The position numbers and the translations under genes were made by a program. Under the pieces are notes generated by a model. The model saw only the letters and a list, made by a program, of their open reading frames with translations, ran no database searches and was not told the origin of the DNA. Positions 1-7,028 of a stretch of DNA of 16,288 nucleotides are shown in pieces. Each line of letters starts with the position of its first letter. Position 1 is the first letter of the stretch. The stretch lies in assembly GCA_049239925.1 (NCBI GenBank), contig JBMLTO010000009.1:1-16288 (forward strand), written 5' to 3'. This DNA comes from Legionella_A sp049239925. GTDB taxonomy: Bacteria > Pseudomonadota > Gammaproteobacteria > Legionellales > Legionellaceae.

Positions 1-88
1 ACTTAGGTAGAATCTTTGAAATATGCATAGCTCGATCTTCACTTTGTTTTTTTTGCGAAAACCAATTTGATCTCATCTTGCTATGCAT
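1..88 (-). CDS. Possible N-terminal fragment of an unknown protein, cut by the window edge
   Basis: Reading the minus strand from an ATG at 88-86, the frame stays open for 29 codons to the left edge of the window. The visible peptide starts MHSKMRSNWFSQKKQ and is hydrophilic and mixed-charge, as expected of a soluble protein and unlike chance translation of AT-rich DNA. A GAG a few bases upstream could be a weak ribosome binding site; it belongs to the end of the 91-202 repeat, so that repeat would be the gene's 5' region. A 29-codon open frame can occur by chance. I do not recognise the protein. The in-frame ATG five codons in is an alternative start. Confidence 0.35.
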   Translation of the reverse strand, partial: MHSKMRSNWFSQKKQSEDRAMHISKILPK

Positions 89-90
89 GT

Positions 91-202
91 CACTCTTTTT
101 TAACAAAAGCAACCTTTTGTTTTTTTAAACATTAATTTTTAAAAAAACTGAAGATACTTCAGGGCCTCGGCCCAACCTAAAACAGATTGATTAAATTTTA
201 AT
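91..202 (+). repeat. Left copy of a ~110-bp repeat, inverted relative to 16180-16288
   Basis: Read 5'->3' on the plus strand, this stretch matches the reverse complement of 16180-16288 almost throughout. The differences are one base in two homopolymer runs (T7/T6 and A7/A6), one substitution near 178, and a five-versus-four-base swap at 164-168. Similarity may extend weakly inwards to about 214. It contains an 8-bp hairpin (102-109 with 114-121), a 6-bp hairpin (148-153 with 157-162), and a short GGGCC/GGCCC palindrome (162-173) that the right copy lacks. No protein is encoded. Being noncoding and intergenic, it fits a dispersed intergenic repeat. Whether it continues past position 91 cannot be told, because the other copy stops at the window end. 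Confidence 0.9.
141..162 (-). terminator. Rho-independent terminator for leftward transcripts, inside the left repeat
   Basis: On the minus strand, CTGAAG (162-157), loop TAT and CTTCAG (153-148) are followed by seven Ts (147-141). This is a compact intrinsic terminator. It would stop leftward transcripts coming from terC-hemJ before they enter the possible gene at 88-1. The same structure in the right repeat follows rmuC. Confidence 0.6.
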
Positions 203-203
203 A

Positions 204-212
204 CCCCCCCCC
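204..212. repeat. C9 homopolymer tract
   Basis: Nine consecutive Cs lie at the inner edge of the left repeat in otherwise AT-rich intergenic DNA, about 130 bases before rubredoxin. The corresponding edge of the right repeat has a C4 run. Such tracts can vary in length by slippage. The rest of 215-339 holds a weak inverted repeat, GGGCTTC (279-285) with GAAGCCC (316-322), in the rubredoxin leader, and no gene. Confidence 0.7.
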
Positions 213-339
213 TGTAGAATAGACATATATTACTTTACAGATAGCTGAACACTGGTTAAATTATATGATTTTAATGCAGGGCTTCCCCCGATGAAGGTCA
301 ATCTCATTTAAGAAAGAAGCCCATTTAGATTAGGTAATA

Positions 340-519
340 ATGATGCAGGGTTATAAAAAATATATATGCGTGATATGTGGTTTTATTTACGATGAAGCAC
401 AAGGCTGGCCTGATGACGGGATACCAGCAGGCACACTCTGGGCTGACGTACCAGAAAACTGGTTCTGCCCTGATTGCGGCGCAGCAAAAGAGGATTTTGA
501 AATGGTCGAACTCGATTAA
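340..519 (+). CDS. Rubredoxin
   Basis: This encodes a 59-residue one-iron electron carrier of the cytoplasm. The four iron-binding cysteines are visible as CVICG (C10, C13) and CPDCG (C43, C46), with the family's usual aromatic and acidic core: Y-D-E-A-Q-G, WPDDGIPAGT, and WADVPENWFCP before the second pair. Length is normal for a single-domain rubredoxin. The start is ATG at 340; the next codon is also ATG and cannot be excluded. TAGG at 331-334 may serve as a weak ribosome binding site. No rubredoxin reductase or alkane hydroxylase lies nearby, so the redox partner is unknown. The gene converges on hemJ, and the last four bases (TTAA, 516-519) overlap hemJ's stop codon. Confidence 0.93.
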   Translation: MMQGYKKYICVICGFIYDEAQGWPDDGIPAGTLWADVPENWFCPDCGAAKEDFEMVELD

Positions 520-938
520 AACGGTTTAACAACCACTAAAATTACTATAACGACTAGTAATACTGTCGGCACTTCATTGAATAAGCGAAAAAAATTTTCG
601 CTTTTCAATGAAATGTCTTTTGCAAATGATTTAACAAAATGTCCGCAATAAAAATGAAACATCCAAACCAATAAAACAAGTCCTAATTTCCCATGCAACC
701 ACCCTGCTTTTAAATAGTAATTAGGATTAAAACTCAATAACCAAGTACCAAAAAAAGCAGTCATGATCCCCGCGGGCCAAGTGATACCATAATACAAGCG
801 TCTTTCCATGATTTTAAAACGTGAACAACTCAATTCATCCGTTGCCTGGACATGATAAACAAACAATCGAGGCAAGTAAAAAAGACCAGCAAACCATGCA
901 ACCATTGCAATGATATGCCATGCTTTGATCATTAACAT
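516..938 (-). CDS. hemJ: Protoporphyrinogen IX oxidase, HemJ type
   Basis: HemJ is the membrane-bound enzyme that oxidises protoporphyrinogen IX to protoporphyrin IX, the penultimate step of haem synthesis, in bacteria that lack HemG or HemY. The 140-residue product has about four membrane segments. The family signature is clear: KAWHIIAMVAWFAGLFYLPR with the conserved His8, RLFVYH just after, and the WLHGKLGL motif with His82 and Lys84. Length is typical of the family. The start ATG (938-936) has a strong ribosome binding site, AGGAGG, eight bases upstream; a second ATG two codons in is less well spaced. The gene lies 20 bases after terC, so the two are probably co-transcribed. Codons at 573-612 form a long hairpin, listed separately. 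Confidence 0.92.
   Translation of the reverse strand: MLMIKAWHIIAMVAWFAGLFYLPRLFVYHVQATDELSCSRFKIMERRLYYGITWPAGIMTAFFGTWLLSFNPNYYLKAGWLHGKLGLVLLVWMFHFYCGHFVKSFAKDISLKSENFFRLFNEVPTVLLVVIVILVVVKPF
573..612. other. Strong 18-bp hairpin inside the hemJ coding region
   Basis: Bases 573-581 pair with 604-612 and 583-591 pair with 595-603. This leaves a single bulged T at 582 and a three-base AAA loop. On the minus strand it covers hemJ codons near residues 109-122. On the plus strand it starts 53 bases after the rubredoxin stop, where a terminator for that gene would be expected. There is no clean U-tract after the stem on either strand, so its function as a terminator is uncertain. Confidence 0.6.
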
Positions 939-958
939 GGTTTATTCCTCCTGATATT

Positions 959-1666
959 TCATGATTTTTTACGACTTAAGCGCAAAAGATTTAAACTCTC
1001 AACAGTGAGTGAAAAACCCATAGCAAAATAAATATACCCTCTTGGCACATGGAAGGAAAAGCTATCCGCAACCAATACAGTACCAATCAAAATCAAGAAA
1101 CTTAAAGCCAACATTTTTATCGTAGGGTATTTTTCGATAAAGATACTAACCGACTCACTTGCAGCAATCATAACAACAATCGCTATGGTAATTGCGAGTG
1201 CCATGATCCAAAAATGTGATGTTAAACCAATAGCCGTAAGCACACTATCCACAGAAAAAATAACATCCATTAATCCTATTTGTAAAATAACACCTACAAA
1301 CGTGACCACGTTTTGTTTTGCATTCATTGCTCCTAATGATGGCTCTGCCACCTCTGCATGGATCTCTTGGGTAGCTTTTGCCATTAAAAAGGCCCCTCCC
1401 ATGAACAAGAAACAATCACGTATCGAGAAAGAGAGCTGAGCAATAGAAAATAGTGGTTTATTGAGTTTAGCTAACCAAACAGCTGAGGCAAGGAGCATTA
1501 ATCGGGTTATCCAAGCAAAAGTCAATCCCCAAATTCTAGCTTTTCTTTTCTGTCTATCAGGTAATCGCTCCACAAGAATAGACAAAAAAACTAAATTATC
1601 TACCCCTAAAATAATTTCTAAAAGAATTAATGCACATAAGCTTGATAAAATGTTAATAATTTCCAT
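959..1666 (-). CDS. TerC-family integral membrane protein (YgdQ-like)
   Basis: This 235-residue protein has about seven membrane segments and belongs to the TerC family. The two acidic intramembrane motifs of the family are present: LEIILGVDNLVFLS (Asp23) and LMDVIFSVDSVLTAIGL (Asp134, Asp140). The C-terminal stretch IKMLALSFLILIGTVLVADS followed by HVPRGYIYFAM and VESLNL matches E. coli YgdQ closely along its whole length. TerC relatives are implicated in metal handling, notably manganese export; the substrate here is unknown. Tellurite resistance should not be assumed, because no other ter genes are present. The start is ATG at 1666-1664 behind a weak purine-rich site. It is the first gene of a likely terC-hemJ transcript and is divergent from pcnB. 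Confidence 0.9.
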   Translation of the reverse strand: MEIINILSSLCALILLEIILGVDNLVFLSILVERLPDRQKRKARIWGLTFAWITRLMLLASAVWLAKLNKPLFSIAQLSFSIRDCFLFMGGAFLMAKATQEIHAEVAEPSLGAMNAKQNVVTFVGVILQIGLMDVIFSVDSVLTAIGLTSHFWIMALAITIAIVVMIAASESVSIFIEKYPTIKMLALSFLILIGTVLVADSFSFHVPRGYIYFAMGFSLTVESLNLLRLSRKKS

Positions 1667-1762
1667 TTTTTCTCAATTTGTTAATCGCATACTCTAAACT
1701 TATTAATATTAGCATTAACTATGCGGCTAAAAAACAGAATGGCTTTGCTATATTAATCACCA

Positions 1763-1791
1763 TTCACTTTCGTCACTATCTTGACTATAAT
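1763..1791 (+). promoter_or_regulatory. Sigma70-type promoter for pcnB-folK
   Basis: TTCACT (1763-1768; four of six consensus positions) is separated by exactly 17 bases from a perfect TATAAT (1786-1791). Transcription would begin near 1798, leaving a leader of roughly 20 bases before the GTG of pcnB. It lies in the 151-base divergent gap between terC and pcnB. No equally good promoter was seen for terC on the other strand. Confidence 0.6.
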
Positions 1792-1817
1792 AAACTGCTT
1801 AACGAATTACAATCTAG

Positions 1818-3140
1818 GTGAAAAGAATCATCAAATTAATCAAAAAACTCTTGCGAATTTCAAGGACTGAGCAGCAGCCATCAGAGATGAGCCATTGTGT
1901 TCCTCGTAAGAAACATAACCTATCTAAAACAGATATTAGCCCTAATGCTCTTAAGGTTCTTAATCGCTTAAATAGCGCCGGCTTCGAAGCTTATCTGGTA
2001 GGAGGAAGTGTTAGAGATTTGCTCCTGCACAAAGCACCTAAAGATTTTGATGTAGCAACCAATGCTACCCCTAACCAAATCAGAAACTTATTTCGCAATG
2101 CAAGAATCATCGGGCGACGTTTTAAACTAGTTCATATTCTGTATCATCGGGAAATTATTGAAGTCGCTACTTTTCGTGGTCACGAACCATCACAATCTGA
2201 ACAACAAACGAATGAACGTGGGATGTTAATACGGGACAATTCTTATGGTACGTTAGCTGAAGATGCTTGGCGGCGTGATTTCACCATTAATTCACTTTAT
2301 TATAATGTTCAGAATGGTTCAATAGTCGATTATACAGGTGGAGTTTCTGATGTTCATCAACGCCTCATTAGAATCATTGGCGATCCAAATATTCGTTACC
2401 AAGAAGATCCGGTTAGAATGTTACGTGCGATTCGGTTTAGTGCAAAATTAGATTTTACTATAGCCGATGAAGCAGCTCTGCCCATTAAAGATTTAGGACA
2501 TTTAATAACGCATATCTCCGGTTCACGATTATTTGATGAAATGACTAAGCTTTATCAATGTGGTGAAGCTAAAACAGTTCAACAAATGCTAGTTGATTTT
2601 GGGTTATTTGGACACTTGTTTCCACAAACAACTGCACTATTTAACAGTCCCTTTCCTGTTAAAGCGCTGATTGACGTTGCGTTAGAGAATACTGATTCTC
2701 GAGTTAAAGACAACAAGACAGTAACCCCTGCTTTTCTATATGCAGTTCTACTATGGTTCCCTCATGTGGCTTGTGCGCAGGAGTTACGGAAATCGGGTAT
2801 GGATCCCCTACCGGCTCTCGAAAAAGCAATGTCACAGGTTATTGCCAATCAAAATTGTATTGTAACTATTCCCAAACGTTTTACTCAAATTATTCGCGAA
2901 ATATGGATCATGCAATATCGCTTTAATAAACGTAGTGGTAATCGTCCATTACAACTTTTACAACATCCACGATTCCGCGCCGCTTATGATTTTCTAGCCA
3001 TAAGAGCCCTAGCAGGTGATGAATCCATCGCTCTAGCTCAATGGTGGACGACATTCCAAGATGTTAATGAAGATGAGCAACATAAAATGCTAGCAGCTAT
3101 CCCTCCAGTACCCCGTAAATCTCGCAGACAAACAAAGTAG
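1818..3140 (+). CDS. pcnB: Poly(A) polymerase I
   Basis: PcnB adds 3' poly(A) tails to RNA, which in bacteria promotes decay and controls plasmid antisense RNAs. The nucleotidyltransferase head is intact: LVGGSVRDLLL (about 60-70), KDFDVATNATP with catalytic Asp76 and Asp78, the RRDFTINSLYY block (152-162) and EDPVRMLRAIRFSAKL (196-211). The KFRAAYDFL-like C-terminal segment (HPRFRAAYDFLAIRA) and basic tail are as in E. coli PcnB, separating it from tRNA CCA-adding enzymes. It is 440 residues, near the usual size. The start is a GTG directly preceded by an in-frame TAG, so no longer form exists. An internal ATG at 1887 would begin at MSHCVPRKK, but the upstream part resembles the E. coli N-terminus in length and character. 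Confidence 0.94.
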   Translation: MKRIIKLIKKLLRISRTEQQPSEMSHCVPRKKHNLSKTDISPNALKVLNRLNSAGFEAYLVGGSVRDLLLHKAPKDFDVATNATPNQIRNLFRNARIIGRRFKLVHILYHREIIEVATFRGHEPSQSEQQTNERGMLIRDNSYGTLAEDAWRRDFTINSLYYNVQNGSIVDYTGGVSDVHQRLIRIIGDPNIRYQEDPVRMLRAIRFSAKLDFTIADEAALPIKDLGHLITHISGSRLFDEMTKLYQCGEAKTVQQMLVDFGLFGHLFPQTTALFNSPFPVKALIDVALENTDSRVKDNKTVTPAFLYAVLLWFPHVACAQELRKSGMDPLPALEKAMSQVIANQNCIVTIPKRFTQIIREIWIMQYRFNKRSGNRPLQLLQHPRFRAAYDFLAIRALAGDESIALAQWWTTFQDVNEDEQHKMLAAIPPVPRKSRRQTK

Positions 3141-3147
3141 ATCAGCG

Positions 3148-3627
3148 ATGAATGTTTGTTACTTAGGGCTAGGCAGTAATCTTCGCGTCCCGCAAAGACA
3201 GCTTAGGAAAGCCGTCTTTGCGCTGAGAAAAACTCCCCATTCGAGAGTCACCAAAGTATCGACTATTTACTTCAGTGAGCCGTATGGCATGCGTGGGCAG
3301 CCAACCTACTGTAATATGGCTATTGAATTAGCCACGACCTTACCACCCATTTTTTTATTATCTTATTGTCAGCGCATTGAACACGAACAGCTACGCGTCC
3401 GTAAAAAACACTGGGGCTCAAGAACATTGGATATTGATATACTGTTATACGCCGATCGGCTAATTAACTTGCCAAACCTTATCGTACCCCATCCGCAAAT
3501 GCTCAAACGTGATTTTGTACTTAAACCCTTGCTTGAAATAGCACCTAATATACGCCACCCAAATGGTAATCGATTAGATACGTATTTATCACAATGTGCT
3601 ACTCATATTAAATCTAATGATAGCTAA
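3148..3627 (+). CDS. folK: 6-hydroxymethyl-7,8-dihydropterin pyrophosphokinase (HPPK)
   Basis: FolK transfers pyrophosphate from ATP to 6-hydroxymethyl-dihydropterin, the step before dihydropteroate synthase in folate synthesis. The 159-residue protein has the canonical features: YLGLGSNL at the N-terminus, STIYFSEPYGMRGQPTYCN (38-56), and the HWGSRTLDIDILLY block holding the metal-binding Asp95 and Asp97, followed by PHPQMLKRDFVLKPLLEIAP. The numbering of the two aspartates equals that of E. coli FolK. It begins seven bases after the pcnB stop, the common gammaproteobacterial pcnB-folK arrangement, and is certainly co-transcribed or translationally coupled. No panB or panC follows. Confidence 0.96.
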   Translation: MNVCYLGLGSNLRVPQRQLRKAVFALRKTPHSRVTKVSTIYFSEPYGMRGQPTYCNMAIELATTLPPIFLLSYCQRIEHEQLRVRKKHWGSRTLDIDILLYADRLINLPNLIVPHPQMLKRDFVLKPLLEIAPNIRHPNGNRLDTYLSQCATHIKSNDS

Positions 3628-3695
3628 AAAATTGGTACCTCCGTCTAACATGCTCTACACTTAAATAAAGTCGAGATTACTATCTAGAGATATTT

Positions 3696-4127
3696 ATGTA
3701 CACTAAAATACTATTTGCTACTGATCTAACAACTAATCATTTTTTATTAGCTAAACAAGCACTAGAGCTTGCTGACTATTTTACCGCTAAGCTTTATCTT
3801 CTACACGTCATTGAACCACCAGCAAGCTTACAATTAGCACAAGGTTTAGGTTTTGCAGAATTTGATCATCCGATCAAAGTAGATGCTATCAGTGTCATTC
3901 AAACGCTAGGAGATGCACTGAACATTCCTCCAGAACACCTTTTCGTAGAAGTTGGTCCAATAAAAATGCATGTTTTGACAAAAATAGCTGAACTAGGGTG
4001 TGATTTGGTGATTGTAGGTAGCCATATTCCTAACAAAATTCCAACATTTCTTGGCAGCACAGCTCATGCCATAGCAGATGAAGCCGGTTGTGACGTATTA
4101 ACTCTCCATAACAAATCAACCGATTAA
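3696..4127 (+). CDS. Universal stress protein family (single UspA domain)
   Basis: This is a 143-residue cytoplasmic single-domain Usp protein. The N-terminal strand KILFATDLT, the helix ALELADYFTAKLYLLHV and the C-terminal GCDLVIVGSH...FLGSTAHAIADEAGCDVLTL follow the Usp fold. The ATP-binding signature G-2x-G-9x-G(S/T) is degenerate: Gly108 and Gly120-Ser121 remain, but the middle Gly is Ile111 and the spacing is one short. It may therefore bind nucleotide poorly, like E. coli UspA itself. Family members are induced by starvation and other stresses. It follows folK after 68 bases with a weak AGAGA ribosome binding site at 3686-3690, and may have its own promoter. Confidence 0.88.
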   Translation: MYTKILFATDLTTNHFLLAKQALELADYFTAKLYLLHVIEPPASLQLAQGLGFAEFDHPIKVDAISVIQTLGDALNIPPEHLFVEVGPIKMHVLTKIAELGCDLVIVGSHIPNKIPTFLGSTAHAIADEAGCDVLTLHNKSTD

Positions 4128-4151
4128 ATCTTACCAAGAGTAAACGTTATA

Positions 4152-4277
4152 TTAAAACTTACGCACAACAAACCAATCAAAACATAACCATGCTATAGAA
4201 AATAAAAACACAAAAATAAAAAAAAATAAACTTATAACACTTAAAATTAGCCATGATGATAAATCCCTCATGATCAT
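4152..4277 (-). CDS. Possible 41-residue single-pass membrane peptide
   Basis: In the 200-base gap between the stress protein and aconitase, the minus strand has an ATG-started frame of 41 codons ending at 4152. The product would begin MIMRDLSSWLILSV, run through a very hydrophobic segment (about 9-31, rich in Phe and Leu), and end in FVVRKF with a positive tail. That is a sensible small membrane protein. However, the plus strand is A-rich here, which forces Phe/Leu-rich translation, and there is no good ribosome binding site. An in-frame ATG at codon 3 is an alternative start. No family is recognised. Treat as tentative. Confidence 0.25.
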   Translation of the reverse strand: MIMRDLSSWLILSVISLFFFIFVFLFSIAWLCFDWFVVRKF

Positions 4278-4314
4278 TTTGATATTTTCAGCTATGATTG
4301 CTTTTTTCGATTAC

Positions 4315-4319
4315 AGGAG
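4315..4319 (+). promoter_or_regulatory. Ribosome binding site that fixes the acnA start
   Basis: AGGAG at 4315-4319 sits eight bases before ATG 4328. The in-frame ATG at 4298 is upstream of this site and has no comparable site of its own, so 4328 is chosen. Confidence 0.85.
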
Positions 4320-4327
4320 TCGCTTTC

Positions 4328-7000
4328 ATGAAAGTTGGTCAAGACAGTCTTTCTACTCAAAGCAAATTATACGTCGATGGTAAAACCTATTATTACTTTA
4401 GTTTGCTCACAGCAGAAAACAAGCATTTTAAGGGGATACATAAACTCCCTTACTCGCTTAAGGTATTAATGGAAAATTTATTACGTTTTGAAGATGGCAA
4501 TACAGTAAAAACATCTGATATTAAAGCTATCGCTGATTGGTTAGATACTCGTAGCTCGCCACATGAAATTCAATATCGTCCAGCCAGGGTGTTAATGCAA
4601 GACTTTACGGGGGTTCCTGCCATCGTAGACTTGGCGGCTATGCGTGCCGCTATCAAGGACATGGGGGGAGATCCAGAAAAAATATCACCACTGTCTCCAG
4701 TCGACTTAGTCATTGATCATTCTATCATGGTTGACAAATTTGCTAATATCGATGCCATGACCTTTAATACGACCGTCGAAATGGAACGTAACCTAGAACG
4801 TTACCAGTTCTTACGATGGGGACAAACTGCCTTTGCTAACTTTCAAGTCGTTCCTCCTGGAACAGGTATTTGTCATCAAGTCAATCTCGAATATCTGGGT
4901 AAAACCGTTTGGAGCAGTGAACTAGATGGCAAATTATATGCCTATCCTGATACAGTGGTCGGTACTGACTCGCATACAACGATGATCAATGGTCTTGGAA
5001 TACTCGGTTGGGGTGTGGGCGGCATAGAAGCTGAAGCAGCAATGCTCGGTCAACCAGTATCCATGTTAATTCCTGAGGTCATCGGTGTTAAGCTAATCGG
5101 TCAAGTAAACGAAGGCATCACCGCAACTGATTTGGTACTAACTGTGACCCAAATGCTTCGTCGTCATGGGGTTGTTGGCAAATTTGTTGAATTTTATGGA
5201 CCAGGATTACAACAGCTGCCCCTCGCAGATCGTGCAACTATCTCCAATATGGCTCCAGAATATGGTGCAACTTGTGGTTTCTTCCCGGTTGATCAAGAAA
5301 CATTACGTTATTTAAAACTTAGTGGACGTGACGAACATACGATTAACCTTGTTGAAACATATTGTCGTGCACAGGGATTATGGTACGACGAACAGGCACC
5401 AGAACCAGTATTTACTGATACCTTAGTACTCGATTTAGGCACAGTAGAACCTTCACTTGCAGGACCTAAACGACCACAAGATAAAGTAAACTTGCAAACG
5501 TTACCACTGGAGTTTGGTCAGTTCCTGAAAGAAGCAGGCAAAGAAGCTAGTGTTAGCCAAAGCTTCCCCGTTACTAATCATCCTTACTCCTTGCACCATG
5601 GGGATGTTGTTATTGCTGCAATAACTAGCTGTACCAATACATCAAATCCTAGCGTATTAATGGCTGCAGGACTCGTTGCTAAAAAAGCATTGCAGCGTGG
5701 TTTACAAAGAAAACCATGGGTAAAATCATCCTTAGCTCCCGGCTCAAAAGTAGTAACTGATTATTTAGAGCATGCAGGCTTACAGCGCTACCTTGACGAA
5801 CTAGGTTTTAATCTTGTTGGTTATGGCTGCACCACCTGCATTGGTAACTCAGGTCCATTACCAAATGCTATTGCTGAGAGCATTATTGAAAATGATCTTG
5901 TTGTTTGCTCAGTACTCTCAGGTAACCGAAATTTTGAAGGACGTGTTCATCCACTTGTGCGCGCTAACTGGTTAGCATCACCGCCACTGGTCGTAGTATA
6001 TGCACTAACAGGTACAACAGCTATTGATCTAAACCAAGAACCCATAGGACAAGATCAGAACGGCGTCAATGTCTATTTAAAAGATATCTGGCCAACTCAC
6101 CATGAAATTGCTACTGAAGTAAATAAAGTCAACGACAGTATGTTTCGCAAACAATATGCAAATGTATTTAAAGGTGATGAACAGTGGCAGGCAATTCACG
6201 CCAGTAAAGGAACAACTTACCATTGGGATAATCGATCTACTTATATTCAACATCCACCTTTCTTCCAAAATTTACAATCCAAACCAGCCCCGATTAAAGG
6301 CATTAGTCAAGCGTATATTTTAGGGATATTTGGAGACTCTATCACAACAGATCATATTTCTCCTGCTGGCTCAATCAAAGCAAACTCTCCAGCAGGTCTA
6401 TATTTAATATCTCAAGGTGTTGACGAAGCAGACTTTAATTCATATGGCTCAAGACGAGGTAATCATGAAGTTATGATGCGAGGAACGTTTGCTAATATTC
6501 GTATTCGCAATGAAATGACCCCAGGTATTGAGGGCGGAATAACACGCTATATACCGAACAATGAAGTCATGCCCATTTATGATGCTGCCATGCGTTATCA
6601 ACAAGATCAACACGATTTAGTGATTATAGCTGGACAAGAGTACGGTACGGGCTCCTCACGAGATTGGGCTGCCAAAGGCACTCATCTGTTAGGAGTTAAG
6701 GCAGTCATTACCGAAAGTTTTGAGCGTATACATCGTTCTAATTTAATTGGTATGGGGGTATTACCTTTGCAATTCTTGCCTGGTGTTAATCGCAAGACGC
6801 TGAAATTGAACGGTAACGAGAAGATTAGCATTGCAGTGGATGAATCATTAGTACCCGGCACAAAACTTGAGATGACCATTCATCGAGATGATGGCAGTGA
6901 GCAATACCTAGAGGTGCTCTGTCGAATCGATACCAGTAATGAGCTTGAATATTATCGTAACGGAGGAATTTTACAGTATGTATTACGCAACTTACTTTAG
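4328..7000 (+). CDS. acnA: Aconitate hydratase A
   Basis: AcnA interconverts citrate and isocitrate through cis-aconitate in the TCA and glyoxylate pathways, using a [4Fe-4S] cluster. From ATG 4328 the protein is 890 residues, against 891 in E. coli, and reads almost colinearly with it. The three cluster cysteines are Cys435 (in TSCTNTSNPS) and Cys501 and Cys504 (in GYGCTTCIGNSGPLP), the same numbers as E. coli AcnA. Other family blocks visible include RPARVLMQDFTGVPA, GTDSHTTMINGLG, SLAPGSKVV, VLSGNRNFEGR, the swivel-domain GDSITTDHISPAGSI, and GSSRDWAAKG. It is of the AcnA/IRP type, not AcnB. It appears monocistronic, with a 200-base AT-rich upstream region and an inverted repeat downstream. 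Confidence 0.98.
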   Translation: MKVGQDSLSTQSKLYVDGKTYYYFSLLTAENKHFKGIHKLPYSLKVLMENLLRFEDGNTVKTSDIKAIADWLDTRSSPHEIQYRPARVLMQDFTGVPAIVDLAAMRAAIKDMGGDPEKISPLSPVDLVIDHSIMVDKFANIDAMTFNTTVEMERNLERYQFLRWGQTAFANFQVVPPGTGICHQVNLEYLGKTVWSSELDGKLYAYPDTVVGTDSHTTMINGLGILGWGVGGIEAEAAMLGQPVSMLIPEVIGVKLIGQVNEGITATDLVLTVTQMLRRHGVVGKFVEFYGPGLQQLPLADRATISNMAPEYGATCGFFPVDQETLRYLKLSGRDEHTINLVETYCRAQGLWYDEQAPEPVFTDTLVLDLGTVEPSLAGPKRPQDKVNLQTLPLEFGQFLKEAGKEASVSQSFPVTNHPYSLHHGDVVIAAITSCTNTSNPSVLMAAGLVAKKALQRGLQRKPWVKSSLAPGSKVVTDYLEHAGLQRYLDELGFNLVGYGCTTCIGNSGPLPNAIAESIIENDLVVCSVLSGNRNFEGRVHPLVRANWLASPPLVVVYALTGTTAIDLNQEPIGQDQNGVNVYLKDIWPTHHEIATEVNKVNDSMFRKQYANVFKGDEQWQAIHASKGTTYHWDNRSTYIQHPPFFQNLQSKPAPIKGISQAYILGIFGDSITTDHISPAGSIKANSPAGLYLISQGVDEADFNSYGSRRGNHEVMMRGTFANIRIRNEMTPGIEGGITRYIPNNEVMPIYDAAMRYQQDQHDLVIIAGQEYGTGSSRDWAAKGTHLLGVKAVITESFERIHRSNLIGMGVLPLQFLPGVNRKTLKLNGNEKISIAVDESLVPGTKLEMTIHRDDGSEQYLEVLCRIDTSNELEYYRNGGILQYVLRNLL

Positions 7001-7028
7001 GTTCAGCATATAAAAAATAGCTTGTTTT

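Noticed and set aside
959..1666. Tellurite resistance determinant
   Set aside because: Although TerC-family, the protein matches the YgdQ branch and there are no other ter genes, so resistance cannot be claimed.
4298..4327. A longer AcnA starting at the ATG at 4298
   Set aside because: It would place ten extra residues before the conserved start. The AGGAG at 4315-4319 is correctly spaced for ATG 4328, which also gives the exact cysteine numbering of E. coli AcnA.
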